64,000 nucleotides of DNA from Insolitispirillum peregrinum (GCF_900156605.1 NZ_FTOA01000001.1:868001-932000), one strand, 5' to 3'. Shown: positions 36,657-44,745, counted from the stretch's first letter. Notes: generated from the sequence alone by a model not told the origin. Numbers and translations: made by a program.

Positions 36657-37469
36657 CTAGCTGATAAGCACATCTGTAACGAATTTCACGCCGGGGTATG
36701 CCAGCGTCAGCAACAGCCACGCTACCAGAATCAACCGGGCGGCAATTCTGCCCCGCATACCAACGAAACGATGAGCCGCCAACAGCAAGCCAATCAGGAA
36801 AAAGGCCAGCAAAGACAACAGGGTCTTGTGATCGAGCGTCAACAGGCGCCCCCGTTCGAACCATTCGACCGCCATCCCTGATCCCAGCCCGATCGCCAGC
36901 ACCGCCTCGCCCGCCATCAGCAATCTGGTCGACAACCGCTCGGCATCGGCCATCGCCGGCAACTGGGTCGTCAGGCGGGTACGCCGCTTTTGCTTCAGGG
37001 CACGCTCTTGCAGGAACGACGCCAGCGCCGCCACCGCTGCCAGCGTCAGCAAGGCATAGGTTCCCACCCCGACCAGGATGTGCAACCCCAGCCAGCCCGA
37101 TGGCAGCGTCCCCGGCAAGGCATGGCCCTGCGCCTGCTGCCAGACGGTTGCCATCACCGCCATCAGCACCACATAGGGCATCAGCAGCGGCAACAGTCGC
37201 CACATGTGTGCCAACAGCACCGAAGCGGCCCCAAAGGTGAAAATGATGGCAGTCAGCGTCACCCACAGCGTCGGGGCAAAGCCGGTCACCCAGTGCCCCC
37301 AGACCAGCGCCAGCGCCAGCAGGGCCGGACCGATGAACGCCAATCCCCCCGCGGCCCAAAAGGCATGATCGCGGGCAGGTACGGGCCGGACCACCAGCAG
37401 GGCTGCGGGCAGCAGGCAAAGCAACGCCGTCAGGCTATGGAGGAGTCCTGGTAACATGGCGCTGATCAT
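36657..37469 (-). CDS. Cytochrome c assembly (CcsA/YpjD-like) membrane protein
   Basis: The 270-residue protein is almost entirely hydrophobic, with about eight transmembrane helices. The layout, with conserved His in GWLGLHILVGVGTYALL and a second in LDHKTLLSLLAF, matches the CcsA/HemX/YpjD family, whose members handle heme during cytochrome c assembly or are of unknown role. I cannot tell a true cytochrome c assembly factor from a YpjD homologue. The start at 37469 is chosen; an in-frame ATG at 37457 is equally possible, both lacking a clear ribosome-binding site. It is divergent from ispDF. Confidence 0.8.
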   Translation of the reverse strand: MISAMLPGLLHSLTALLCLLPAALLVVRPVPARDHAFWAAGGLAFIGPALLALALVWGHWVTGFAPTLWVTLTAIIFTFGAASVLLAHMWRLLPLLMPYVVLMAVMATVWQQAQGHALPGTLPSGWLGLHILVGVGTYALLTLAAVAALASFLQERALKQKRRTRLTTQLPAMADAERLSTRLLMAGEAVLAIGLGSGMAVEWFERGRLLTLDHKTLLSLLAFFLIGLLLAAHRFVGMRGRIAARLILVAWLLLTLAYPGVKFVTDVLIS

Positions 37470-37616
37470 AGCCAGTTGGCGGGTAAAGACAATGCTGCCC
37501 TGCATGATGATCGTCATTTCTGGCGGGGTCGGGTCATTTTCCAGAAAGCGATTCCCTTTGTCGCCGGATCGCTTTACGCTCGCGCCCCCATCATCAGCAT
37601 CCGGGCCCGAGCATCC

Positions 37617-38780
37617 ATGAAGGTTGCCATCCTTGTTGTCGCCGCCGGGCGGGGAAGCCGCTTTGGCGGACCTTTGCCCAAGCAGTACCAGCCCCTGCAA
37701 GGCCGTCCCGTCCTGCGCCACTGCCTCGCCACCTTTGCCGCCCACCCCGGCGTGGCGGCCATCCGGGTGGTGATCCACCCCGATGACCGCACCCTGTACG
37801 ATCAGGCTGCCGCTGGTTTGACCCTGCTCGATCCGGTGGCGGGGGGAGCCGAGCGTCAGGACAGCGTGCGTCTGGGACTGGAAAGCCTCGATGGCATGGG
37901 CTTTGATGTGGTGCTGATCCATGACGCCGCCCGCCCGGCGATCAGTCGGGCGGTGATTGACCGCGTGCTGCAGCCCCTGCGCAATGGCACCGCCGACGCC
38001 GTGCTGCCCGGCCTGCCGGTTGCCGACACCATCAAACGGGTGAGCGCCGACGGCTCGGTCGAAGCCACTGTCCCGCGCGTGGGCCTGTGGCGGGCGCAGA
38101 CCCCGCAAGGTTTCCGCTTTGTTCCCCTATTGGCCGCCCACCGGGCCGCCAGCGGACTGGCCCTGACCGATGATGCCGCCGTGGCCGAACATGCCGGGCT
38201 GCGGGTGCGGATGGTGGAGGGGGATGGTGACAACGGCAAAATCACCCTGCCCGCCGACCTGCTGTCAACCGATGCCGCCCCGGTGCAGTGGGAAACCCGC
38301 ACCGGACAGGGCTTTGACGTCCATGCCTTTGCCGAAGGCGATCATGTCACCCTGTGCGGGGTCAACATCCCGCACAGCCACCGCCTGTCGGGGCATTCCG
38401 ATGCCGACGTGGCGATGCATGCCCTGACCGATGCCATCTATGGCACCATTGCAGCCGGAGACATCGGCCATCACTTCCCGCCGTCGCAAAGCCGCTGGAA
38501 AGGCTGTGATTCTGCGGTCTTCCTGCGCCATGCCCATGACCTGCTGCGCGCTGCCGGGGGCCGATTGCGCCATGTGGACCTGACCATCATCTGCGAAGCG
38601 CCAAAGATCGGCCCGCACCGATTGACGATGGCTGCCCGGCTGGCGGAGATCCTCGACCTGCCCGCTCACCGGATCAGCGTCAAGGCCACCACCACCGAAC
38701 AGCTCGGCTTCACAGGCCGTCGCGAAGGCATTGCCACCCAGGCCATGGTAACCGTGCAGGTGCCCGATGATGGCTCATGA
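37617..38780 (+). CDS. ispDF: Bifunctional IspD/IspF of the MEP isoprenoid pathway
   Basis: The 387-residue fusion carries out two non-consecutive steps of isoprenoid synthesis. The N-terminal half (about 1-225) is IspD, which makes CDP-methylerythritol, with AAGRGSRFG for CTP and VLIHDAARP. The C-terminal half (about 230-387) is IspF, which forms the cyclodiphosphate, with zinc ligands in GFDVHAF and the family motifs HSDADVAMHALTDA and GDIGHHFPPS. The start at 37617 (MKVAILVVAAGRG) gives the usual length. Its stop overlaps the convergent tag gene by six bases. Confidence 0.95.
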   Translation: MKVAILVVAAGRGSRFGGPLPKQYQPLQGRPVLRHCLATFAAHPGVAAIRVVIHPDDRTLYDQAAAGLTLLDPVAGGAERQDSVRLGLESLDGMGFDVVLIHDAARPAISRAVIDRVLQPLRNGTADAVLPGLPVADTIKRVSADGSVEATVPRVGLWRAQTPQGFRFVPLLAAHRAASGLALTDDAAVAEHAGLRVRMVEGDGDNGKITLPADLLSTDAAPVQWETRTGQGFDVHAFAEGDHVTLCGVNIPHSHRLSGHSDADVAMHALTDAIYGTIAAGDIGHHFPPSQSRWKGCDSAVFLRHAHDLLRAAGGRLRHVDLTIICEAPKIGPHRLTMAARLAEILDLPAHRISVKATTTEQLGFTGRREGIATQAMVTVQVPDDGS

Positions 38781-39341
38781 TGCATAGATAAACCCCTGTG
38801 CCGCCGCCTGCTGATGTGGAACATCCGTTCGGCAGGCCAGCACCTGACCAACCGGGCAGTCTTCGGCATGACTGCCCGGCAGATAGCCGGTGGACATCAG
38901 GAATTCATTGACCACTTCCGGCCCGGTAAAGCGAAAGGTCTTGCGGAACAGCTTGACCCACTCGGCCTTTTGCAGCGGATGATGCGCCGCCAGCCAAGTG
39001 GCAAAACTGCCAGAGGCTGCCTGCAGCGCCTGTACCACCTGCGCATTGTGGACGATGGCGGCGACTTTCAGGCGGTTGCGGATGATCCGGGCATCTTCCA
39101 GCAACGCCTGTTGGCGTTTGGCATCATAGGCCGCCACCGTTGCCACATCAAAACCCTCGAACGCCGCCACGATTCCCGGACGGCGCTTGAGGATCAGTTC
39201 CCACGACAGCCCGGCCTGAAAAATTTCCAGACACAGACGTTCAAACAGGGCGTTGTCATCGTGTAACGGCACACCGTACTCATTGGCGTGGTAGTCATGA
39301 TGAACCGGATGCCCCGGTGCCAGCGAGCAATACCAGCTCAT
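38775..39341 (-). CDS. tag: DNA-3-methyladenine glycosylase I
   Basis: Tag removes 3-methyladenine from alkylated DNA to start base excision repair. The 188-residue protein has the family pattern NEYGVPLHDDNALFERLCLE, QAGLSWELILKRR and EGFD. A histidine and cysteine near the C terminus (SHAEDC) fit the zinc site, whose other ligands lie in the N-terminal Cys/His region. AGGAGG lies 9 bases before the ATG at 39341; the longer frame starts at TTG. The 3' end overlaps ispDF in convergent orientation. Confidence 0.93.
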   Translation of the reverse strand: MSWYCSLAPGHPVHHDYHANEYGVPLHDDNALFERLCLEIFQAGLSWELILKRRPGIVAAFEGFDVATVAAYDAKRQQALLEDARIIRNRLKVAAIVHNAQVVQALQAASGSFATWLAAHHPLQKAEWVKLFRKTFRFTGPEVVNEFLMSTGYLPGSHAEDCPVGQVLACRTDVPHQQAAAQGFIYAS

Positions 39342-39370
39342 CGCCAAAACCTCCTGTTATTGGCCTCTCG

Positions 39371-40153
39371 TTATTGGGCCGTCCAGCCACCATCAACCGG
39401 CAACGCTGTTCCGGTAATGTTCTGGGCCGCTGGAGAACACAGGAACACCGCCAGTGCCCCGATGTCTTCGGGCGAGGCAAACCGCTTGGACGGCTGCTTT
39501 TCGCCCAGCAAGTCCTTGGCACCCTCTTCGTTCGGCACCCCCAGCGCCTGCGCGCGGGCTTCGATCTGCGCCTGCACCAGCGGAGTATTGACCCAGCCCG
39601 GACAGATGGCGTTGCAGGTGATGCCGCCCTCGGCATTTTCCAGCGCAATCACCTTGGTCATGCCGACCACGCCGTGTTTCGCCGCCACATAGGCCACCTT
39701 GTTGATCGAGGCGACCAGCCCATGGACCGAGGCGGTGTTGATGATCCGCCCCCAGCCGCGCTGCTTCATGCCGGGCAGCAACAGGCGGGTGGTGTGGAAA
39801 TACGAGGTCAGGTTGATCGCCAGAATGCTGTCCCACTTTTCCGGCGGAAAGCTCTCGGTCGGCGACACATGCTGAATCCCGGCGTTGTTCACCAGAATGT
39901 CCACCCCGCCCAGCGCCTGCTCGGCGGCACTGACCAGCGCGCTACAGCCCTCGGCGGTAGAGATATCCGAGCCATCATGAAAGACCGGGACGGAAAACTC
40001 CTCGGTCATTGCCTCGCGTTCGGCGTTGATCACCGCCGGATCACCCAGCCCGTGAATCATCACCTGACAGCCCTGCCCGGCCAGCGCACGGGCAATTCCC
40101 AGACCAATCCCGCTGGTCGAGCCGGTGACCAGAGCGGTTTTTCCCTTCAGCAT
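39371..40153 (-). CDS. 3-hydroxybutyrate dehydrogenase (SDR family)
   Basis: The enzyme interconverts D-3-hydroxybutyrate and acetoacetate with NAD and serves polyhydroxybutyrate turnover. The 260-residue protein is a classical short-chain dehydrogenase: TGSTSGIG for NAD binding, NNAGIQHV, catalytic Ser in NTASVHG, and YVAAK with catalytic Tyr and Lys. The segment ICPGWVNTPLVQAQIE and the C-terminal DGGWTAQ are typical of bacterial BdhA. GGGAGG precedes the ATG at 40153; upstream in-frame sequence is unrelated. Confidence 0.93.
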   Translation of the reverse strand: MLKGKTALVTGSTSGIGLGIARALAGQGCQVMIHGLGDPAVINAEREAMTEEFSVPVFHDGSDISTAEGCSALVSAAEQALGGVDILVNNAGIQHVSPTESFPPEKWDSILAINLTSYFHTTRLLLPGMKQRGWGRIINTASVHGLVASINKVAYVAAKHGVVGMTKVIALENAEGGITCNAICPGWVNTPLVQAQIEARAQALGVPNEEGAKDLLGEKQPSKRFASPEDIGALAVFLCSPAAQNITGTALPVDGGWTAQ

Positions 40154-40196
40154 GGCATACGCCTCCCTTGTTTGATTTACACCAACCCTTGCCGAG

Positions 40197-40382
40197 TCAG
40201 CGAGCCTTGAAAAAGCGTTCCGCCGCAGTCCGCGCCCCGTCCTTGGCAGCGATGGCGGCCCGCGCCCGCAGGATTTCCTGCTCCAGAGAGCTGATATAGT
40301 CCTGCAAGGCCTCCACACTCATCATTTCGAAGTCTGGGGCCGCCAGCGGGCGGGGGCGCGGGTCCAGCTCGTCAGTGTCCAT
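40197..40382 (-). CDS. DUF1192 family small protein
   Basis: The 61-residue protein contains the DUF1192 pattern (MSVEALQDYISSLEQEI), a short helical segment with an acidic N terminus and basic C terminus. The function is unknown. GAGGA lies at good spacing before the ATG at 40382. In alphaproteobacteria it is commonly found beside the quinone oxidoreductase and TrcR genes, here on the opposite strand just upstream of them. Confidence 0.85.
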   Translation of the reverse strand: MDTDELDPRPRPLAAPDFEMMSVEALQDYISSLEQEILRARAAIAAKDGARTAAERFFKAR

Positions 40383-40532
40383 AACCAAATCCTCATGAAG
40401 GGGCCGACGACAGAGGTTGTCGTTGCCAATGATCGTGATAGGGTAACGCGCCACCCCTTTGGCACGTCAAGCTGACAATCGCATACCAGCCACAGGCAAT
40501 AGCCGGGTTATCGGGATATAAGGAGCCGCCCC

Positions 40533-41522
40533 ATGTCCGCCAGCATGAACTGCATCGAAATGACCGGCCCCGGCGGCCCCGAGGTTCTGGTGAGTGCCCA
40601 GCGCCCGCGCCCCGAGCCCAAAGCCGGTGAAGTGCTGATTCAGGTGGCCGCAGCCGGTGTCAACCGCCCCGATTGCCTGCAACGGCTGGGCCTGTACCCG
40701 GCTCCGGCAGATGCCTCGGACCTGCTGGGGCTGGAAGCCGCCGGGATTGTCGCTGCCGTCGGCCCCGGTGTCACCACCCTGAAAGAGGGAGACGCCGTTT
40801 GCGCCCTGTTGCACGGTGGCGGCTATGCCAGCCATGTGACCGCCCACGCCGGCCACTGCCTGCCGGTGCCCAAGGGCTTTTCGATGGTTCAGGCCGCCGC
40901 CCTGCCGGAAACCTTTTTTACCGTCTGGCATAACGTGTTCCAGCGTGGCGCCTTGAAAGCCGGGGAAAGCCTGCTGATCCATGGCGGCAGCTCGGGCATC
41001 GGCACCACCGCCATCCAGCTTGCCAAGGCCTTTGGCGCAACCGTGTTTACCACCGCCGGATCGGCGGACAAGTGCGCCGCCTGTCAGGAGCTGGGCGCCG
41101 ACCGGGCCATCAATTACCGCGAAGAAGATTTCGTCGAGGTGATCAAGGCCAGCCCGTCCAGGGGCGTTGACGTGATCCTCGATATGGTTGGCGGCGACTA
41201 TCTGCCCAAGGCGGTCAAGGTCCTGCGTCCCGACGGGCGGCATGTGTCGATTGCCTTCCTGCAAGGGTCGAAAGTGCAGATGGATTTCATGGCGGTGATG
41301 CTGAAACGCCTGACCTTCACCGGCTCGACCCTGCGGTCGCAGACCATTGCCTTCAAGAGCGCCGTTGCCAGCGCCCTGCGGGATCAGGTGTGGCCGTTGC
41401 TCGATCAGGGGAAAATCGCTCCGGTGATTCACCAGACGTTCCCGCTGGCCCATGCTGCCGAAGCCCATCGCCTGATGGAAAGCTCGGGCCATATCGGAAA
41501 ATTGGTCCTGACAGTGGATTAG
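40533..41522 (+). CDS. NAD(P)H-quinone oxidoreductase (zinc-free MDR family)
   Basis: The 329-residue protein belongs to the medium-chain reductases, close to human PIG3 and bacterial quinone oxidoreductases. It has the GroES-like N-terminal domain (GVNRPDCLQRLGLYP) and a Rossmann domain with LIHGGSSGIGTTAIQLAKAFG for NADPH. The structural-zinc cysteine set of alcohol dehydrogenases is absent. AAGGAG lies 8 bases before the ATG. It is followed by trcR in the same direction. Confidence 0.92.
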   Translation: MSASMNCIEMTGPGGPEVLVSAQRPRPEPKAGEVLIQVAAAGVNRPDCLQRLGLYPAPADASDLLGLEAAGIVAAVGPGVTTLKEGDAVCALLHGGGYASHVTAHAGHCLPVPKGFSMVQAAALPETFFTVWHNVFQRGALKAGESLLIHGGSSGIGTTAIQLAKAFGATVFTTAGSADKCAACQELGADRAINYREEDFVEVIKASPSRGVDVILDMVGGDYLPKAVKVLRPDGRHVSIAFLQGSKVQMDFMAVMLKRLTFTGSTLRSQTIAFKSAVASALRDQVWPLLDQGKIAPVIHQTFPLAHAAEAHRLMESSGHIGKLVLTVD

Positions 41523-41564
41523 GGGTGGTGAACGCCCGCCGTTATGGTGATAATCTTGGTAGCT

Positions 41565-41590
41565 GGTGACCCTGCCCCCGTGAGGGGTCA
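41565..41590. other. Hairpin between quinone oxidoreductase and trcR
   Basis: GGTGACCC and GGGTCACC arms form an 8-bp stem near 41565-41592 in the 160-base gap. There is no T-run. It may be a weak terminator for the upstream gene or part of the trcR leader. Confidence 0.35.
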
Positions 41591-41682
41591 CCACCATATC
41601 GCCCCTTGTACGGGCAGGCAAATTCCACTAAAGGAACGGCTTGCTCGTCCGAAGTCCAAGAACAATCCGAAAGGGAATAACC

Positions 41683-42339
41683 ATGGCGCTGCCTCTGATG
41701 CCGAAGGCAACGGCCGTTTGGCTGGTGGAAAATACCGCTCTGAGCTTTGAGCAGATCGCTGAATTCTGCGGGATGCACGAGCTGGAAGTGCAAGCCATCG
41801 CTGACGGTGAAGTCGCGGCCGGTATCGTGGGTCAGGACCCGCTCGCCAATGGCCAGCTGACACGCGCAGAGATCGAACGCTGCGAAAAGAACGAGAATGC
41901 CAAGCTGAAGCTGAGCATCAGCGACATTCCCCGTCCGCAGCAGCGGGCCAAAGGCGCGCGCTATACCCCCGTTTCCAAGCGGCATGACCGTCCCGATGCC
42001 ATCGCCTGGCTGCTGAAGCATCACCCCGAACTGAGCGATGCCCAGCTGTCCAAGCTGATCGGCACCACCAAGCCGACCATCGGCTCCGTCCGCGACAAGT
42101 CCCACTGGAACGCGACCAACATCAAGCCGCGCAACCCGGTGACCTTGGGCCTGTGCACCGAAGCCGACCTCGAAAAGGAAATCGCTCTGGCGCCGCGTCG
42201 TCCGGGCGTGGTCCAGCCGGTGGTGGATTACGGTTCGGACGTCGAGGAAGAAGAAGAACCCCGGCAGGAGCCGCTGGTTCCCAGCTTCCTGGCCGATGCC
42301 ATGACGCGCCGCCCGCATGGTGGCGGGGACCGTTCCTGA
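41683..42339 (+). CDS. trcR: Cell-cycle transcriptional regulator TrcR (DUF1013)
   Basis: The 218-residue protein begins MALPLMPKATAVWLVENTALSFEQIAEFCGMH, the DUF1013 signature, with helix-turn-helix-like segments (about 18-45 and 105-130, the latter ELSDAQLSKLIGTTKPTIGSVRDK). In Caulobacter this family was named TrcR and tied to cell-cycle gene expression and RNA polymerase. The C-terminal tail is acidic (EEEEEP). AAAGGGA precedes the ATG at 41683. A strong terminator follows the stop by 26 bases. Confidence 0.9.
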   Translation: MALPLMPKATAVWLVENTALSFEQIAEFCGMHELEVQAIADGEVAAGIVGQDPLANGQLTRAEIERCEKNENAKLKLSISDIPRPQQRAKGARYTPVSKRHDRPDAIAWLLKHHPELSDAQLSKLIGTTKPTIGSVRDKSHWNATNIKPRNPVTLGLCTEADLEKEIALAPRRPGVVQPVVDYGSDVEEEEEPRQEPLVPSFLADAMTRRPHGGGDRS

Positions 42340-42364
42340 TACAGCGGTACGTTAAGAGCGATAC

Positions 42365-42395
42365 AAACAGGGCCAGCAATGGCCCTGTTTGCTTT
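42365..42395 (+). terminator. Rho-independent terminator of trcR
   Basis: AAACAGGGCCA (42365-42375) pairs perfectly with TGGCCCTGTTT (42380-42390) around a GCAA tetraloop, followed by a short T-rich stretch. Confidence 0.8.
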
Positions 42396-42396
42396 C

Positions 42397-42500
42397 AGAG
42401 CATTGTGCGAAAAGTGGGAACTGGTTTTCGCAAAAACAATGCGACAAAACAAAAGCTTAGAGCAGCGGGCCTGCATCCGGTTTAACGCACGCTGCTCTAA
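42397..42500. repeat. Type B palindromic repeat, copy 2
   Basis: The first palindrome has arms GCATTGTGCGAAAA and GGTTTTCGCAAAAACAATGC, followed by GCGACAAAACAAAAG. The second hairpin is TTAGAGCAGCG (42457-42467) with CGCTGCTCTAA (42490-42500), 11 bp perfect, with TTTAACGCAC in its loop. It matches copy 1 at 25774 in the first palindrome and linker, and shares GTTTAACGCAC with the tails at 4388 and 24340. Confidence 0.75.
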
Positions 42501-42512
42501 GGAAACAGGATC

Positions 42513-42660
42513 ATGGAGCGCTGCTCCATACCTCGCCGGGGCCTTGAGGCTCCAGACCCCATTGAATGGATTTCTAAAGAAAAATGGGGGCTTGGGGGCA
42601 TCGCCACCAAACGGGTTCGGGCGGTAGCCCGCACTGATGCCACCAACTGTTGTGCACTCT
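42513..42660. repeat. Type A multi-hairpin repeat, copy 3 (diverged)
   Basis: It has the same orientation as copy 2. TGGAGCGCTGCTCCA and GGGGCCTTGAGGCTCC are followed by ACCCCATT..AATGGGGG arms and a changed fourth hairpin, CGGGC/GCCCG, where copies 1 and 2 have GGGGCC/GGCCCC, so pairing is kept while sequence changes. It lies between trcR and yaaA, which point the same way, directly after a type B element. Confidence 0.7.
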
Positions 42661-42746
42661 TGTGCCTTGCGTCATCGGTCAGAAAAGCGCAGATAAGACC
42701 CACCTGCCTTGTCTTCCATTCGTTCTCTTTACGGTGATTGGCTGCC

Positions 42747-43541
42747 ATGCTCGTTGTTCTTTCCCCGGCCAAGGCGCTGGATTTTTCTCCCGCCCCTGCC
42801 TCGCTGCCCCACACCACACCGCTGCTTGGTGATGATACCGCTGATCTCGCCACCGTCACCCGCACCCTGACCGCAGGCGACCTGCGTCGCCTGATGGATA
42901 TCTCGGACGCACTGGCCGACCTTAACCACGCCCGCTTTCAGGCGTTCGGCAGCCCGGTCGCTGGGGAAACCGCCAAACAGGCGGCGCTGGCCTTTGATGG
43001 TGATACCTACACCGGCCTCGATGCCCCCTCGCTCAGTGCCGACGACCTGGCCTGGTCACAGGACCATCTGCGCATTCTGTCCGGCTTTTATGGCGTGCTG
43101 CGTCCGCTCGACCTGATCGAACCTTACCGTCTGGAGATGGGCACCAAACTGCCCACCAGCCGGGGGAAAGACCTGTACGCCTTCTGGAAAGGACGACTGG
43201 CGCCATTGCTGGATCAGGCGGTGGCCGGGCACAGCACCCCGCTGATCGTCAACTGCGCCTCGACCGAGTACTTCAAGGCCGCCGAAGAAAAGACCCTCAT
43301 CGCCCGCGTCATCACTCCGGTGTTTCAGGAACTCCGCGATGGCAAGGCCCGCGTGCTGGGAATGATGGCCAAACGCGCCCGTGGCATGATGGCCCGCTAC
43401 ATCATCACCAACCGGCTGGAAAACCCGCTTGATCTGCAAGGCTTTGACCTCGGTGGCTATCGCTTCCAGCCCGAGCTGTCCGATCCGCTCGACAGCCCGA
43501 AACACAGTCTGAGCTGGGTGTTCAGCCGCCCGCAGCCTTGA
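42747..43541 (+). CDS. yaaA: Peroxide stress protein YaaA
   Basis: The 264-residue protein begins MLVVLSPAKALDF, the YaaA (DUF328) signature, and contains SGFYGVLRPLDLIEPYRLEMG and NCASTEYFKA, both conserved in the family. In E. coli YaaA lowers intracellular free iron during hydrogen peroxide stress and binds DNA. The ATG at 42747 is chosen over a TTG at 42738. It is followed by the esterase gene after 37 bases. Confidence 0.93.
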   Translation: MLVVLSPAKALDFSPAPASLPHTTPLLGDDTADLATVTRTLTAGDLRRLMDISDALADLNHARFQAFGSPVAGETAKQAALAFDGDTYTGLDAPSLSADDLAWSQDHLRILSGFYGVLRPLDLIEPYRLEMGTKLPTSRGKDLYAFWKGRLAPLLDQAVAGHSTPLIVNCASTEYFKAAEEKTLIARVITPVFQELRDGKARVLGMMAKRARGMMARYIITNRLENPLDLQGFDLGGYRFQPELSDPLDSPKHSLSWVFSRPQP

Positions 43542-43578
43542 AAAATCTACACACTGTTTTCATTCCGTGGAGTTCACA

Positions 43579-44376
43579 ATGTCCAGCCTGGCCTTTCTTG
43601 AACACGGCGATGCCTCCCGCCCGCCGTTGCTGATTCTGCACGGCCTGTTCGGCTCTGGCCGCAACTGGGGAACCATTGCCCGCAAACTGGCCAACAGCTA
43701 TCACGTCTTTGCCCTTGACCTGCCGAACCATGGCCGCAGCGAATGGACCGCCGGGGCGATGGACTACCCCTATATGGCACAGGTCGTTGCCAACTGGATG
43801 GATGAGCATGCCTTGCCCTCGGCCACGATCATCGGCCACTCGATGGGGGGGAAGACTGCAATGCAGCTTGCCCTGCTGCACCCCGAGCGGGTGGACCTGC
43901 TGGTGGCGGTCGATGTGGCCCCGGTGCCCTATGGTCCGCGCGAACACGGCGGCTATATCAAGGCAATGCAGGACGTCACCCTGACCGGCATCAGCCGCCG
44001 GTCAGAGGTCGAGGCGCTGCTGGAAGACACCATCACCGAAACGATGATCCGCAAGTTCCTGATGCAGAATCTGGTACAGGATGAGGGCAGCGAGCAGTTG
44101 CGCTGGCAGATCAATCTGGATGGTCTGGCCGCCAGCCTGCCCGCCCTGATGGACTTTCCGCTGCCGGAAGATGTCGAGCCATTCACCAACCCCAGCTTCT
44201 TCCTCGCGGGCGGAGCCTCCAACTACGTCCTGCCGGACTACGAATCGGCCATCCGCCGCCTGTTCCTCGACCACGGGCTGTACCGCATTCCCGGTGGGGG
44301 TCACTGGCCGCACGCCGAAACGCCGGAGATCTTCATGGAACAGGTGATGGGTTTCCTTGACCGCCATCGGGGATAG
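43579..44376 (+). CDS. Alpha/beta-hydrolase esterase (YbfF-like)
   Basis: The 265-residue protein has an alpha/beta-hydrolase fold. The oxyanion region reads LHGLFGSGRNWG, the nucleophile elbow GHSMGGK, and the catalytic His lies in GGGHWPHAE. The opening and the LDLPNHGRS segment match the YbfF/ABHD11 group of acyl esterases, which act on short-chain acyl-CoA or similar esters. GTGGAG lies 7 bases before the ATG. It probably shares a transcript with yaaA. The tandem structured element begins 64 bases after its stop. Confidence 0.88.
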   Translation: MSSLAFLEHGDASRPPLLILHGLFGSGRNWGTIARKLANSYHVFALDLPNHGRSEWTAGAMDYPYMAQVVANWMDEHALPSATIIGHSMGGKTAMQLALLHPERVDLLVAVDVAPVPYGPREHGGYIKAMQDVTLTGISRRSEVEALLEDTITETMIRKFLMQNLVQDEGSEQLRWQINLDGLAASLPALMDFPLPEDVEPFTNPSFFLAGGASNYVLPDYESAIRRLFLDHGLYRIPGGGHWPHAETPEIFMEQVMGFLDRHRG

Positions 44377-44392
44377 GGCGTGTGCCCATGAC

Positions 44393-44426
44393 AAAACCGC
44401 CGTGCATCGGCTGTGATGCACGGCGG
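44393..44426 (-). terminator. Minus-strand intrinsic terminator-like hairpin
   Basis: CCGCCGTGCATC (44397-44408) pairs perfectly with GATGCACGGCGG (44415-44426). On the minus strand the 12-bp stem is followed by UUUU; on the plus strand there is no T-run. It is therefore oriented to stop transcripts coming from the amidohydrolase side, about 355 bases beyond that gene's stop codon. Confidence 0.65.
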
Positions 44427-44440
44427 CCTGAACAGGGATT

Positions 44441-44549
44441 GTTTCTGTAGCGTCCGCCGGCTCGACTGGCAACCGCTCCAAACGATACCACTCCGGTCAG
44501 TTCTAAATCATTCGCGGAGGGGCTTACAGAAACAACCAGCACCGATGCT
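44441..44549 (+). ncRNA. Structured element, tandem copy 1 (candidate cis-regulatory RNA)
   Basis: The 109-base unit is nearly identical to the one at 44637. It folds as P1 GTTTCTGTA/TACAGAAAC (9 bp), P2 TCCGC/GCGGA, P3 GACTG/CAGTT, a 3-base GCA bulge and P4 ACCG/CGGT, with an apical loop containing AAACGATACC. It is not a riboswitch class I recognise. In this copy the position equivalent to the ATG of copy 2 reads ACA, so no start codon follows the GGAGG. The plus strand is preferred because changes in P2 and P3 leave G-U pairs there but A-C mismatches on the other strand. Confidence 0.55.
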
Positions 44550-44636
44550 GCCGTCTCCGCCTGCCCTGCGACCAGTCAAGGCCCCTCGACCTCCATCGGG
44601 TAAGGTCTGAGGATGAACAGGACATACGAAGAGGTT

Positions 44637-44745
44637 GTTTCCGCAGCGTCCGTCGGCTCGGCTGGCAACCGCCCCAAACGATACCGCTCCGGTCAGCTCT
44701 CAATCATTCGCGGAGGGGCCTATGGAAACAACCACCGCTGATGCT
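44637..44745 (+). ncRNA. Structured element, tandem copy 2 (candidate cis-regulatory RNA)
   Basis: It differs from copy 1 at 11 positions over the 93-base core. Two are true covariations: in P1 a T-A pair becomes C-G, and in P3 an A-T pair becomes G-C. Another P1 pair shifts from G-C to G-U and one becomes C-A. GCGGAGGGG, a strong ribosome-binding site, forms the 3' arm of P2, and an ATG at 44722 lies in the 3' arm of P1, so the fold would hide the start region of a downstream frame. The ligand or signal is unknown. Confidence 0.55.

Noticed and set aside
36657-38108. The cytochrome assembly-type frame extended to 483 codons
   Set aside because: The added N-terminal part is antisense to ispDF and unlike the hydrophobic family; the start near 37469 gives a normal length.
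44441-44549. Tandem element as a SAM-I, glycine or guanidine riboswitch, or hammerhead ribozyme
   Set aside because: GGCAACC resembles a piece of SAM-I, but the surrounding core helices are missing. The glycine, mini-ykkC and hammerhead core motifs are not present on either strand.
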